Positions 9,817-18,647 of a stretch of DNA of 64,000 nt are shown here, piece by piece. A program made the translations under genes and the position numbers. The first letter of the stretch is position 1; the number at the start of each line of letters is the position of its first letter. Under the pieces are notes generated by a model that was not told the origin of the DNA, did not search any database, and saw only the letters and a program-made list of their open reading frames with translations. The DNA comes from Leuconostoc miyukkimchii (GTDB taxonomy: Bacteria > Bacillota > Bacilli > Lactobacillales > Lactobacillaceae): NCBI RefSeq assembly GCF_019656055.1, contig NZ_BPKY01000002.1:1-64000 (forward strand). Direction: 5' to 3'.

Positions 9817-11429
9817 TTAAATTTCTTGATAACGCTTTTTGGGTTTTTCAAAATTAATATTTAATTTTTGATTAGCTTGCGTGATGACATTGATCATCGT
9901 GGCCTTGACCAATTTTTGTTGTTCAGATGATAATTCAGCATCGTTCATAGCTTGAATCACTTCTGCCCAATGACCGTTTTCTTTAAGACTGCTAGACTAG
10001 GAACTACTGATTCTAAAACCCATTTTTCAATTCGTTCAATACTTTGTTCTTTAGGTTGACGAACAAACTTCATTTTATGACCTAAAGCAGTTAGTAATGA
10101 CCAAGCTGGCATTGGCGCAACAGAATTTTCAATCGTATCACGCACTTTATCAGCTTTTAGTAGCTTTTCCTTAATTGGTTTATCAGTAAACCAAAGATAC
10201 GTATACAAAATATCAAAAGTAATTTCCGTTAATGTTTTATTGTTGTCAGGATTAAGCCATTCATCAACGATATATTCTGCTTTATCTTGATGTAATTCTA
10301 ATTCGACACGATTTTGTACATCTGTATCAAATCCTTTGCTGGCTTGTTCTTTGCGTTTATCGTAAGCACGAATAACAAACGGTGATTTCCCGAAATTTAC
10401 TGTCCAACCATCATCAAGGTTGCCATTAATTGCGTAGGATTTTGATTTACTCCAAAAACGTTTTTCTTGCACGGCTTTTACAAGTTCGTTCATATTCAGT
10501 AAACCCCATTTATCGTTAATGGCAATATCTAAACGAGTGAAATGCCCCCGATGTTGTCTTGCTTTTTGAAAGAAATCATGCCAAGTGATATTTTGTTCTA
10601 GCAAAGCTTTTTCAAATAAGCGTGTGCCTTTACCAGTTAAATATAATGTTGTCCCATATTTTTGTTCAATAGCCTGTGTTTCAGGATTTTTGATTGGTGC
10701 GAAGTCTTGTATATAAATGTTCTTTTCACCAGCAAATGCCATTTCACGCGTATAAAAGTTTTGTGATGTTGGCCGTTCCAAAAATAAATCAGGTTGAATC
10801 GTGAGGATATCATTGATTACTTGCTTTGAAGTTAAATCTGGGAATGTCAACGAAACCCAATCGAATTGTACTTCAATACTTTGAGCTAAATCCGGATAAA
10901 CTGATAGTAACCTGTTTACAAAACGTTCACTAATACCTTGTTCTCTATTTTCAATACGTCGTATTGTTTTTTCATTGATACCCATTGTAATTGCCAATTC
11001 TTCTTGTGTTACCCCAAGTAGTTGTCGTATTAGTATCAAATTATCATTTGTTAATTCTGGTACATTTAATTTTTGTGTCATTGTTTTTTGTCCTTTCAAC
11101 AGTTGATACCGACCAACGTTTTTTAACTCAACTAATTGTTCTAATTCAGTTGAAACCGTGTTTTGTAATTGCACATCAGACTGCCTCATTTTTGCTTTGA
11201 AGCCTGATAGCTCACTACCTGTGATTTCATCAATCGCAATCTTACTACCAATATTAGGTAATTGTCCTAATTCAATAGCCGAGACGGTCACGTTATAAGT
11301 TTCAATAATTTCGTCATTTAATTTCATACCAATCATGATAATAATTTCCAACGATAATCGTATGCTATGTTGAGTTGTGCCTAGAAAAATAGGTGTGTAT
11401 GCTTTTGGTTCATGATTAATCGTTATCAT
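9817..11429 (-). pseudogene. mobT: MobT-type relaxase / Rep_trans protein, 3' frameshift
   Basis: The protein carries a helix-turn-helix (IRQLLGVTQEELAITMGINE, about 134-153) followed by a replication-initiation-factor (Rep_trans) domain like Tn916 Orf20 and ICEBs1 NicK, which nick oriT. The open frame stops at 9957. The next frame continues as SLKENGHWAEVIQAMND and ends KKRYQEI at 9817, which restores a normal C-terminus; one A is missing from the AAA run at 9982-9984. The loss removes about 57 residues, so activity is doubtful. Residues 1-116 form an unusual in-frame extension with its own AAAGGA site at 11429; an internal ATG at 11081, also with AAAGGA, would give the usual family length. 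The oriT lies 130 bp upstream. Confidence 0.8.
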
Positions 11430-11560
11430 GTCGGCTTTCCTTTCTCAAAATGTCCGATTTAACGTTTCCAACCGGACATTTACGCTTGTTAATCTAAATC
11501 TCTTAATATCAGCGTTTGTTCCCCATATTGGGTTGACGCTTTCAGCGTTTTTACCGGTTT

Positions 11561-11586
11561 AACCCCCCTGTTAGTAACTGGGGGTT
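11561..11586 (-). other. oriT: origin of transfer (oriT), ICEBs1/Tn916 type
   Basis: On the minus strand the 26 bp read AACCCCC, then AGTTAC, then TAACAGGGGGGTT. ICEBs1 oriT, from memory, has arms ACCCCCC and GGGGGGT around CACGCTAACA, and Tn916 has a similar site. The C-run, the TAACA before the G-run and the position upstream of mobT all match. The nick would fall in this region. On the plus strand the same hairpin followed by a T run could also act as a terminator. Confidence 0.8.
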
Positions 11587-11602
11587 AAAGCTTTTTTTGT
11601 AG

Positions 11603-11747
11603 TTGCTTGAGCAGAGTCCGTGCCAGTCGCTGACACTCATGGCCATTCGTGTTTAACCGCGACCACGCACCCTGCCCTCTTACGCTCCGCTAAGGGCAGG
11701 GCGTGGCACTGGCTCTCCCGGTCGGTCGAACCACTCTACTCAAGCAA
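11603..11747. repeat. large nested inverted repeat beside oriT (candidate single-strand origin)
   Basis: The outer arms TTGCTTGAGCAGAGT (11603-11617) and ACTCTACTCAAGCAA (11733-11747) match at 14 of 15 positions. An inner stem pairs CCACGCACCCTGCCCT (11663-11678) with AGGGCAGGGCGTGG (11693-11706). The region is far richer in G and C than its surroundings and has no credible gene. Next to oriT of a rolling-circle element, such a fold suits a single-strand origin for second-strand synthesis, as known for ICEBs1. The function is inference. Confidence 0.5.
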
Positions 11748-11812
11748 GCACTATGTACAAAGACAAGTTGACTATCTAGAAATTAGACCATCAACTTGTT
11801 TACGTTACCTAT

Positions 11813-12106
11813 TTACTTGATTCGTGAGAGTTGATCCAGCAGTGAATTTAGCTCTTTATCACGATTAATCGCATGCGTCCGAATCGACTTATAGTTACCC
11901 AATAAGAACCCAATGTTTTTCCGAATTTCCGTAATGTATGGTGGCAACATCGGACTAATTTCTTCTAAATTGCCATCAGCAAGTATTCGTTTCAATTCAT
12001 CACTTAGCTGTGATAGATGTTCTAAATCTCCTAATTTCTCAATTGTTTTTAAATCAGCAATCGATTGTTCTGATAGTGATTGTACTTTTTTAACGTCAAA
12101 ACTCAT
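11813..12106 (-). CDS. hypothetical helical protein of the conjugation module
   Basis: I do not recognise this 97-residue protein. It is predicted to be almost all helix, with no membrane span and no cysteines. AGAGG precedes the ATG. It lies between tcpA and the oriT region on the same strand, a place where Tn916-like elements often carry small accessory genes. An oriT-binding or relaxosome role would fit the place but is not shown by sequence. Confidence 0.6.
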   Translation of the reverse strand: MSFDVKKVQSLSEQSIADLKTIEKLGDLEHLSQLSDELKRILADGNLEEISPMLPPYITEIRKNIGFLLGNYKSIRTHAINRDKELNSLLDQLSRIK

Positions 12107-12158
12107 TTTTTCCTCTTTTCTTTTTGAACATTTACAACAAATAAAATTGAACTTAAAA

Positions 12159-12290
12159 TTATGTTGGACTACGTGCTAAACATTTCATTAATAATTTTGT
12201 CCTTTCTTTACAATGATAATTAACTAGACCAATCAAAGTTGACATAACAAAGGCTATACAAAGTAATGCTATATCAACGTTTATAGGCAT
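12159..12290 (-). CDS. possible small membrane protein (43 aa)
   Basis: ATG 12290 opens a 43-codon frame with one hydrophobic segment (ALLCIAFVMSTLIGLVNY, about residues 8-25) and a basic tail. It fills most of the gap between tcpA and the 97-residue gene. No Shine-Dalgarno sequence is visible, which is the main argument against it. Confidence 0.3.
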   Translation of the reverse strand: MPINVDIALLCIAFVMSTLIGLVNYHCKERTKLLMKCLARSPT

Positions 12291-12391
12291 AAAAAAATTG
12301 GCTGTTTTTAAAATCTTTCACAAAGTCCTTAAAACGTTGATTTGACGTGACAGTTTTTAAAATTTCACAAGCCAATTTATTTTAGACCAAT

Positions 12392-13768
12392 TTAAGAAAC
12401 CCTCTTTTTTCGTATTTCTATCTGCTCACTTAACCATTCATGCAAGTTGAAATCTTTGGGCACTTCTGGTGCAAAAAAAGCACGCACCTGACTATCACCT
12501 ACTTTGATAAATCCCCACCCTTTTAAATTAGATGACAAAGGGCGCAATTGTTTTTCATTATCTGGAAATACCATTTTTTCAATTTCTGGTGTTGGGACAC
12601 CCATATTAATTCGTAAATTTAGTTGTCCACGAATGGCCATTGGTAAGCTGTCTGCACTAGGTCGTTGCATACCAATAATGAGATAAAATCCTAATTCACG
12701 ACCTAACATGGCAATCTCATTTAAATTTGACATGGCAGTTTGATAGGCTTCATAGGCTGGATCACTAAACGTCAGCCGGTCATTCATTTCTCGATAAGCA
12801 CCAAATTCATCAAACACTAAAAAGCATGGCTCAAAACGATAGTCCTTATAAGTCCCAATTTTTCCGGTTGCTTTAATTTTCTCCATCTTTTCAGCTCGTG
12901 CCATCATATTTTGATAATACTTAATGACTGCCTGATTAATTTCAGTTGGTGTGCTGTGTACTCTGCCTGTTAAGGCATCAATATATTTCAAACTAGCTAG
13001 GTCAGAGCGCTTTGGGTCAATAATATCAACGTATTTAGTAAGCTGTAGTAGCTGTCCCAAAATAGCAAAGATTGTATAGGACTTACCAGTTCCAACATTT
13101 CCAGAAATTAGTGCATTATAAAAAGTGTCATATTTCCAATCAATCCCTTTAGCAAGTTGTAACCGACCTTTTTGTGGTTGTAATGCTAATAACTGCCGTC
13201 TAAACTTGATCGGTTCAAACGCAAAAGTACTAATCATTTTATTTTTCATAAATTCAGTTGTTTGTCGGTCAGCCAATAGTGCTGTTTCAACACTTTGATC
13301 AAAATCACCGTTTGCAAATTGAGACATATATTTTTCACCATCAATCGGCTCTTCAATCAATAGTTGACCAGTGGTATGCTTTACTTTAATTTTTAGGTTT
13401 GGATAGTAAGTTAAATAAGTATTATTGTCAGTCGTTTCTGTATCAAAAAATCCTTTAGAAACAACTAGCAGACTGATCATCTGCCGAAGTTCAATTCGTT
13501 TTAAATAACGAGAAAATAGGTCATTATGTGTTGGTGCATAATATTTATAAAACCAAAACAAACTCCAACCAAAAATTATTGTCACCAGAATACTTAATCC
13601 AAATGGTAAAATATCCCACCAGTTAAATTTTGATGCCATCAATCCTTGAAAGATTGACCAGTACCATAAGCTACATGCCAGATTGATGAGTAAAAAAATA
13701 AAAAGCAAAGTTCTTTTGAAGAAAGTCTTTGCTAGATATTGATCACGATATTTAATTTTTCTAAACAT
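12392..13768 (-). CDS. tcpA: TcpA-type coupling protein, FtsK/HerA-like ATPase
   Basis: The protein should bring the relaxase-DNA complex to the transfer channel (homologues: Tn916 Orf21, ICEBs1 ConQ). Two N-terminal membrane spans lie at about residues 17-70. Walker A GNVGTGKSYT is near 222, Walker B CFLVFDEFGAY near 304, and IIGMQRPSADSLP is the sensor-like loop. I place the start at ATG 13768 (458 residues), with GAGG about 11 nt upstream; it overlaps the preceding stop by 8 nt. The longer frame to 13816 would overlap that gene by 56 nt. It lies upstream of oriT and mobT, the usual order in this superfamily. Confidence 0.85.
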   Translation of the reverse strand: MFRKIKYRDQYLAKTFFKRTLLFIFLLINLACSLWYWSIFQGLMASKFNWWDILPFGLSILVTIIFGWSLFWFYKYYAPTHNDLFSRYLKRIELRQMISLLVVSKGFFDTETTDNNTYLTYYPNLKIKVKHTTGQLLIEEPIDGEKYMSQFANGDFDQSVETALLADRQTTEFMKNKMISTFAFEPIKFRRQLLALQPQKGRLQLAKGIDWKYDTFYNALISGNVGTGKSYTIFAILGQLLQLTKYVDIIDPKRSDLASLKYIDALTGRVHSTPTEINQAVIKYYQNMMARAEKMEKIKATGKIGTYKDYRFEPCFLVFDEFGAYREMNDRLTFSDPAYEAYQTAMSNLNEIAMLGRELGFYLIIGMQRPSADSLPMAIRGQLNLRINMGVPTPEIEKMVFPDNEKQLRPLSSNLKGWGFIKVGDSQVRAFFAPEVPKDFNLHEWLSEQIEIRKKRVS

Positions 13769-14084
13769 AAATTGTTTTGCCTCGTAATTTGTCCTTAGCA
13801 TAACGAAAGTCATCATTGATGGTTAAATACCAACCAAAGATATCTAAACTATCAGTTCGTCCTTCTTGCAGTAATCCCTGAGCATTTTCATAAAAACACT
13901 GTAAGCTAATATCTAAATCTCGTAAACAAGTCATTCGATTTAACGTTTTATTTCTCATCAGCAAATCATGAAAGTCATCAGAGCATTTTTGGATATTTCG
14001 CACAATATCTTTGTTTAAATCCATGCCTTCTTCATATTTTGGGTAATACTGTAATAAGTCTTGCACAGTAAATTGTTGTGACAT
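13761..14084 (-). CDS. hypothetical protein coupled to tcpA
   Basis: I do not recognise this 107-residue, acidic, helical protein without membrane span. GGAG lies 5-10 nt before its ATG. Its stop overlaps the tcpA start (ATGTTTAG), so translation is coupled. The position parallels small genes upstream of the coupling protein in other Tn916-like elements. No motif suggests a catalytic role. Confidence 0.65.
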   Translation of the reverse strand: MSQQFTVQDLLQYYPKYEEGMDLNKDIVRNIQKCSDDFHDLLMRNKTLNRMTCLRDLDISLQCFYENAQGLLQEGRTDSLDIFGWYLTINDDFRYAKDKLRGKTIYV

Positions 14085-14156
14085 TATGTTTTCTCCTTTT
14101 TTATGTTTTTTTGCAAAAAATCTATCAAAAATATGATAACCACTTTAAATTGTGTA

Positions 14157-14185
14157 TTGACACATTCATCGTTCCTTTATATAAA
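14157..14185 (+). promoter_or_regulatory. sigma-A type promoter for the 14334 gene
   Basis: TTGACA (14157-14162), a 17-bp spacer, and TATAAA (14180-14185) form a near-consensus promoter on the plus strand. It is about 140 bp before the only plus-strand gene inside the conjugation module. Confidence 0.6.
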
Positions 14186-14333
14186 TTTTTTTGTTCAGTA
14201 GCATTTTCTCTTCATATCAATAAAATAAGTTCATCAAATATATCGCTGATTAGAATATAAAGTTCAAAAAACACACACGTTATAGTGAAAGTAATCATGC
14301 TTTCAAATAAACTATCTGTTAGGAGAATAAAAA

Positions 14334-14768
14334 ATGCGAAAAAGAGTTATGTTATGGACTTTATTGGGACTAGGAACACTGGTTTTTGGATTCATAATTT
14401 CAATATTTCTATCAAAAGAAAACCAGATGCCATACTATGAAAAAGCAGGTCATCATGTCATTTTATCTGATAAAGTTAATCGATTAAAATCGTCAAATGA
14501 TAAAGAAAAAGTATTTGCACTTGCCAGAAAAGCACTGGTTCAAAAAACTAAAGATGAAGATAATATTGATTGGGATAATTTTGAAGATGTTAGTTTGTAT
14601 ATTGAAAAAATTGATAAGAATCATCAATACTATTTCGGTTATACAATCAAATCTACAAACACAATGGTATTAACAATTCGATACGATATGATTATTAAGC
14701 TGAATAAAAACAGTAGCAAAACATCAAATTTTGAAGTAATCGATTTTAGTATGAAATTTGTTAATTAG
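14334..14768 (+). CDS. hypothetical membrane-anchored or secreted protein (cargo)
   Basis: This 144-residue protein has a basic N-terminus and a hydrophobic segment (about residues 7-26), then an extracytoplasmic domain without recognised family. There is no lipobox cysteine. TAGGAG precedes the ATG. It is transcribed against the surrounding transfer genes, from its own promoter and with its own bidirectional terminator at 14796-14833. That marks it as inserted cargo, possibly working with the convergent gene at 14852-16069. Confidence 0.65.
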   Translation: MRKRVMLWTLLGLGTLVFGFIISIFLSKENQMPYYEKAGHHVILSDKVNRLKSSNDKEKVFALARKALVQKTKDEDNIDWDNFEDVSLYIEKIDKNHQYYFGYTIKSTNTMVLTIRYDMIIKLNKNSSKTSNFEVIDFSMKFVN

Positions 14769-14795
14769 ATAATGATGCTTTGCCTTTATACAAGT

Positions 14796-14833
14796 AAAAA
14801 AGAACTAGAAAATAATTTTTCTGGTTCTTTTTT
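14796..14833. terminator. bidirectional terminator between convergent cargo genes
   Basis: AAAAAAGAAC-AGAAAA pairs with TTTTTCTGGTTCTTTTTT across a 3-nt loop, with T tracts in both directions. It serves the 14334 gene on plus and the 14852 gene on minus. Confidence 0.8.
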
Positions 14834-14851
14834 GTGAATTATGCGGTAGCT

Positions 14852-16069
14852 TCACTGACTCACAAATACTCTAACTTCTTGTGTACTATCATCAATTGCA
14901 TAAACAATTTCTCTTGGTTCGATTAAATTTTTAATAACATTGTCCGCAATATCAGTTATTCTTTCTCCAAATACAGGTCGTGTCATGTCTTCAAATTGTT
15001 GATCAAATGCTAGTGTGATTGCCTCTTTTTTATCATCACTTTCATGTTTAAAAGTCTCAGATTTTAAATGTAACTTTTTTGTCGCTTTGAACGGCAATAC
15101 ACTTGCAACATCAGCAACTTTATTAATTGCCTCTCCTGTGAAATCACTAACCGTATCTATTTTAGTAACCATATCTAATGCCTTATTCATTGCTGGTATG
15201 CGAATTTTATTAATATAATCGCTGGCATTGTTAGCAAAGCTTTTTTTATATTCTGTTTGGAAAAAATTTATTCGCTCATTAATAATTTCAAAATTTTCGC
15301 CACGTTTGACCATCGAAGTAATGATAGTTAATCTAACTAGTGCAGTAATCGAATCAGCATAAAAAGCAACTTTAAATTGATACATAAAATCGCTGCCAGC
15401 AATATGATTCATCATATATTGAATACGTGCTTTATCATTTATACCCTTGGCTTTGAGTAACTTATTTATATTTTCTTGTTCTAATAAAATTTTGTACTGA
15501 TGATAAACAGTTTGTGCGTCATTTGCCATCGTAGTTAATTCATTTAGATTAGCCTCGGAAATTTGTTCCTGTGCCGTAATTGCTTTAATACGATTATCAA
15601 TTGTCTGTAAAACAGCCAATTTTTCAGCATGTATCATGTTGGTCACTTTACTTAGCTGGTTTGCAATTGAATCTAATTTATGATTGATTTCATTAAATTG
15701 TTGTTTAATCATCACGCTAGTCAATAAAACAATTGGTACAACGGGGTTGGCCATACTCATTGAAACACCAGAAACTTTGGTAAAACCACTATGAGATGCA
15801 ATTCCACCATTAGCATTTTTGATTATAGACGAGAAAGAACCATCTTTATATTTTATTAATTTGCTCATTGATTCGACATGTGTGTACAGATTCATATTTG
15901 ATAATTGGTGTAAACTATTAATACCTAATCCAGCACTGGCAACTAATGAACCATCTGCTAATATTTCATTATATTGTCCCTTTACTAGATTCGCTTGAGG
16001 TGTTCTTAATAAACTCAGTTCTTCTCCAACGTTATTTTTTAAAATAACTGCATCCAATTCATTAGCCAT
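14852..16069 (-). CDS. unknown 405-residue protein with central membrane segment and coiled coil (cargo)
   Basis: I do not recognise a family. Residues 1-100 are soluble. A hydrophobic, helix-capable segment (MANPVVPIVLLTSVMIKQQF) lies near 105-124, followed by about 80 residues of heptad-like coiled coil (NEINHKLDSIANQLSKVTNM) and a helical C-terminal half. This layout recalls membrane-inserting helical proteins such as pore formers, but no motif proves it. The start is ATG 16069 because GTGGAG lies 6 nt before it, rather than the upstream GTG 16081. It is placed between virB4 and tcpA, where it is not a standard transfer gene. A defence or exclusion role is a guess from position. Confidence 0.6.
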   Translation of the reverse strand: MANELDAVILKNNVGEELSLLRTPQANLVKGQYNEILADGSLVASAGLGINSLHQLSNMNLYTHVESMSKLIKYKDGSFSSIIKNANGGIASHSGFTKVSGVSMSMANPVVPIVLLTSVMIKQQFNEINHKLDSIANQLSKVTNMIHAEKLAVLQTIDNRIKAITAQEQISEANLNELTTMANDAQTVYHQYKILLEQENINKLLKAKGINDKARIQYMMNHIAGSDFMYQFKVAFYADSITALVRLTIITSMVKRGENFEIINERINFFQTEYKKSFANNASDYINKIRIPAMNKALDMVTKIDTVSDFTGEAINKVADVASVLPFKATKKLHLKSETFKHESDDKKEAITLAFDQQFEDMTRPVFGERITDIADNVIKNLIEPREIVYAIDDSTQEVRVFVSQ

Positions 16070-16139
16070 AATTTTCTCCACATGTCATTTAGATAGGTTT
16101 CTTGTTTAATTATGCCATGAAAACCCTGACATTGCTATC

Positions 16140-18644
16140 TTAACTATACTTGGCTTCTAATTCTGCTCCAGCGTTTTTATCAACGGTCTTAAAGGCTTTG
16201 GTCCATTCTTCAAATAACGAGTGAATCACCACCTTACCTACACGACCATAAATATCTCTGAATAAGCATTGCCCCTTTTTCAAATCTTTCAACATTTCCA
16301 TGTTTGATTTATTGACTGGCAAGCCAAAGTGTTGAAGAATGTTTTCTCGCTCTCTTTCATCGGCACTATCAAAAGCAAAAATCTGACCATACTGACCATT
16401 ACTCTTTTCATCATTGACATCACCAACTCTTTGGGTGGAATAAATCAACATATTATTCTCTGAACGACCTAATCGTTTAATACCATCTAATACTTTCCGT
16501 CCGGCTGGTGAAGCATTGAATATCCACGCTTCATCAATAATTTCAGCACTAAATCGGGTTGTATCTTCACGACCAAATTTTTCTAAATATTTACCTAACG
16601 CCAACATAATCGAAACTGAATATTTTTGTGTTTCCGTATAACTGCTTGACTTTTGATCGGCATGAGGCAAATCTAAACCAGTGATTTCTAAAATTGTCCG
16701 TTGTTTATTGAATTCAATACTATCGGTATGCCCATCACTAAAGGCTAGTTTTAACATACCGTCGGGAATCACACTTTCATAATAATTGGCCAGCTGTTTA
16801 GATTTTTCAGATCCCTGTTTCAAAATATCAATAATCGCCATGGTACCGACTTGTTCGCCAGCTAACCGTTGATTACAAACTTGCTTGATGGCATTGGTTA
16901 GTGCCGTGTCTAACTCCATATCTTGTGAAATAGCGCGTACCTGGACTAACATCTCTTTAACCAAAGTCAAGACACTCGGTATTTCATCAATGGTACTTTG
17001 ACTATTCAAGATCAACATCGGATCTAACACGCCCACGTTTGAGCTGTCATTAGCATTTAAAGTCACATAATGAAAAGCATGCATCAACTCTGTAAAGAAC
17101 GGATTGTCATTATCTTTTAGTGAGGCCTGAAACCATCGTCTGACTTCTTGTTTCGGATCCACATACAATAATTTGACATCAAACATGGCTAAGTACAGCA
17201 ATAATATTTTCACCAAAAAAGATTTACCTTGTCCAGTGTCACCAGTAATGGCAATATGTGGACTATCCGTTTTAGCGCCAACAATCCCTTTATTGGCAAT
17301 CACTGGATTAATCAATAGCAATGTTCTTGAAGAAGCCACGGCACTATCAATACTAAAATAACGATTTGTGTCTAATACTCGCCCAATATAAAAACCAGTC
17401 CTTGAACCTAGTTCATGACTGGTGCCAAACATAAGTTGTGCTAAGGCCGGCGCAGTAGTGAATTGTCGCCATCGTTTAAACACACCTAAGTTTGTAGCAG
17501 GTAGATTTTGATATAACAACATCTCCTGATTAAAACTTGGTTGAAAGACCTCAATTTCACGATTAAACGTTGATAGCCTAGTCTTGACCATACGAATTTT
17601 TTGCTTTAATTGTTTTAAATCATCGTCACGAATGACTAACACTAATAGCCATTGCATAAAAGCATCTTTACGATCCATGACATCAGCTAATTCTTGTGCT
17701 AAAGCATAATTGGTTTTAGACCGTTGCGAACTGTCATCATCGCTAATTAAGGCATCACGTAGTTCATCTTTGTACTTTCCTTTTGAACTTCTAGTTTCTT
17801 GCTTCATACCTTTAAAGCCGTCACGTTGGGGAAAGTTGACCTTGATATGAACTTCAACAGGAAACTTAAAGGATTGTATTTCCGGAATTAGAGCTAGATT
17901 ATCCAAACGGTCTGGTAGATTGAGTACCAAATGACTAATATAATCGGTTGTTTCTTTGGTTTCTCGTTTTACGATGCCCATTTTGGATAAATCAAAAGTC
18001 GTATTCCGCATATTAGCAAAGTCTTTCACCTTTTGATGATGGTAACTTGTGCCTAATAAGTTAATCAGTTTAGCTTCACTGATTTTATTGGCATCTAACG
18101 GTCTTAAAATACCGAGCACATCATCGTTCATGGTCGTAAAGCGGTCAAAAAACTGGGTATCAAATTTCACTTGATAACGCATCGTTTCTGCTAAACGCCT
18201 TAAAATTAAATCCGTGGCAAATTGAAACTTATCTTTTAAATCATCGCCTACATTAGTATTTTTGAGTTTGACCCCAATATAAAATTCATCACGAATAGCC
18301 GGTTGGAATTCACTTTCTAAAATATTCACTTCTTCTTGTCCCATGTAATATTGTGCAACCTCAGCAACATCTTTAGCCCAATCAGGACTAGTGCCTTGAA
18401 TACGTCCCGCTAAGTCCATGTCCGCGGGAATGAGTTTCAAATCAACATCATCATATTTTTGTAAGCGTTCAAAGACATCAATAAAACTCTCTTTAAAGCT
18501 TTGTTTGTCTTGGGCATTGGCGACATTGATTTGAAATGGCTTCAATTGATAATAAGCCCAAACATCGCCAATAGTTGTTAATAATAAATTATCTTGATAT
18601 TGCACAACCGGATTTTCGTATTTGATGTTTACTTTTTTACCCAT
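16140..18644 (-). CDS. virB4: VirB4-like conjugation ATPase
   Basis: The 834-residue length matches ICEBs1 ConE and Tn916 Orf16. The N-terminal half is the VirB4-specific region. Walker A GDTGQGKSFLV lies near residue 471, Walker B SAEIIDEAWIF near 701, and STQRVGDV is a conserved later motif. The protein powers the mating channel at the membrane. Its ribosome site GGAGGG lies within the end of the thioredoxin-like gene 3 nt upstream, so the two are tightly coupled. No frameshift or missing motif is seen. Confidence 0.92.
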   Translation of the reverse strand: MGKKVNIKYENPVVQYQDNLLLTTIGDVWAYYQLKPFQINVANAQDKQSFKESFIDVFERLQKYDDVDLKLIPADMDLAGRIQGTSPDWAKDVAEVAQYYMGQEEVNILESEFQPAIRDEFYIGVKLKNTNVGDDLKDKFQFATDLILRRLAETMRYQVKFDTQFFDRFTTMNDDVLGILRPLDANKISEAKLINLLGTSYHHQKVKDFANMRNTTFDLSKMGIVKRETKETTDYISHLVLNLPDRLDNLALIPEIQSFKFPVEVHIKVNFPQRDGFKGMKQETRSSKGKYKDELRDALISDDDSSQRSKTNYALAQELADVMDRKDAFMQWLLVLVIRDDDLKQLKQKIRMVKTRLSTFNREIEVFQPSFNQEMLLYQNLPATNLGVFKRWRQFTTAPALAQLMFGTSHELGSRTGFYIGRVLDTNRYFSIDSAVASSRTLLLINPVIANKGIVGAKTDSPHIAITGDTGQGKSFLVKILLLYLAMFDVKLLYVDPKQEVRRWFQASLKDNDNPFFTELMHAFHYVTLNANDSSNVGVLDPMLILNSQSTIDEIPSVLTLVKEMLVQVRAISQDMELDTALTNAIKQVCNQRLAGEQVGTMAIIDILKQGSEKSKQLANYYESVIPDGMLKLAFSDGHTDSIEFNKQRTILEITGLDLPHADQKSSSYTETQKYSVSIMLALGKYLEKFGREDTTRFSAEIIDEAWIFNASPAGRKVLDGIKRLGRSENNMLIYSTQRVGDVNDEKSNGQYGQIFAFDSADERERENILQHFGLPVNKSNMEMLKDLKKGQCLFRDIYGRVGKVVIHSLFEEWTKAFKTVDKNAGAELEAKYS

Positions 18645-18647
18645 GAA

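Noticed and set aside
11620-11820. 66-codon plus-strand frame in the GC-rich region
   Set aside because: It lies across the nested inverted repeat near oriT, lacks a ribosome site, and its composition follows the repeat arms.
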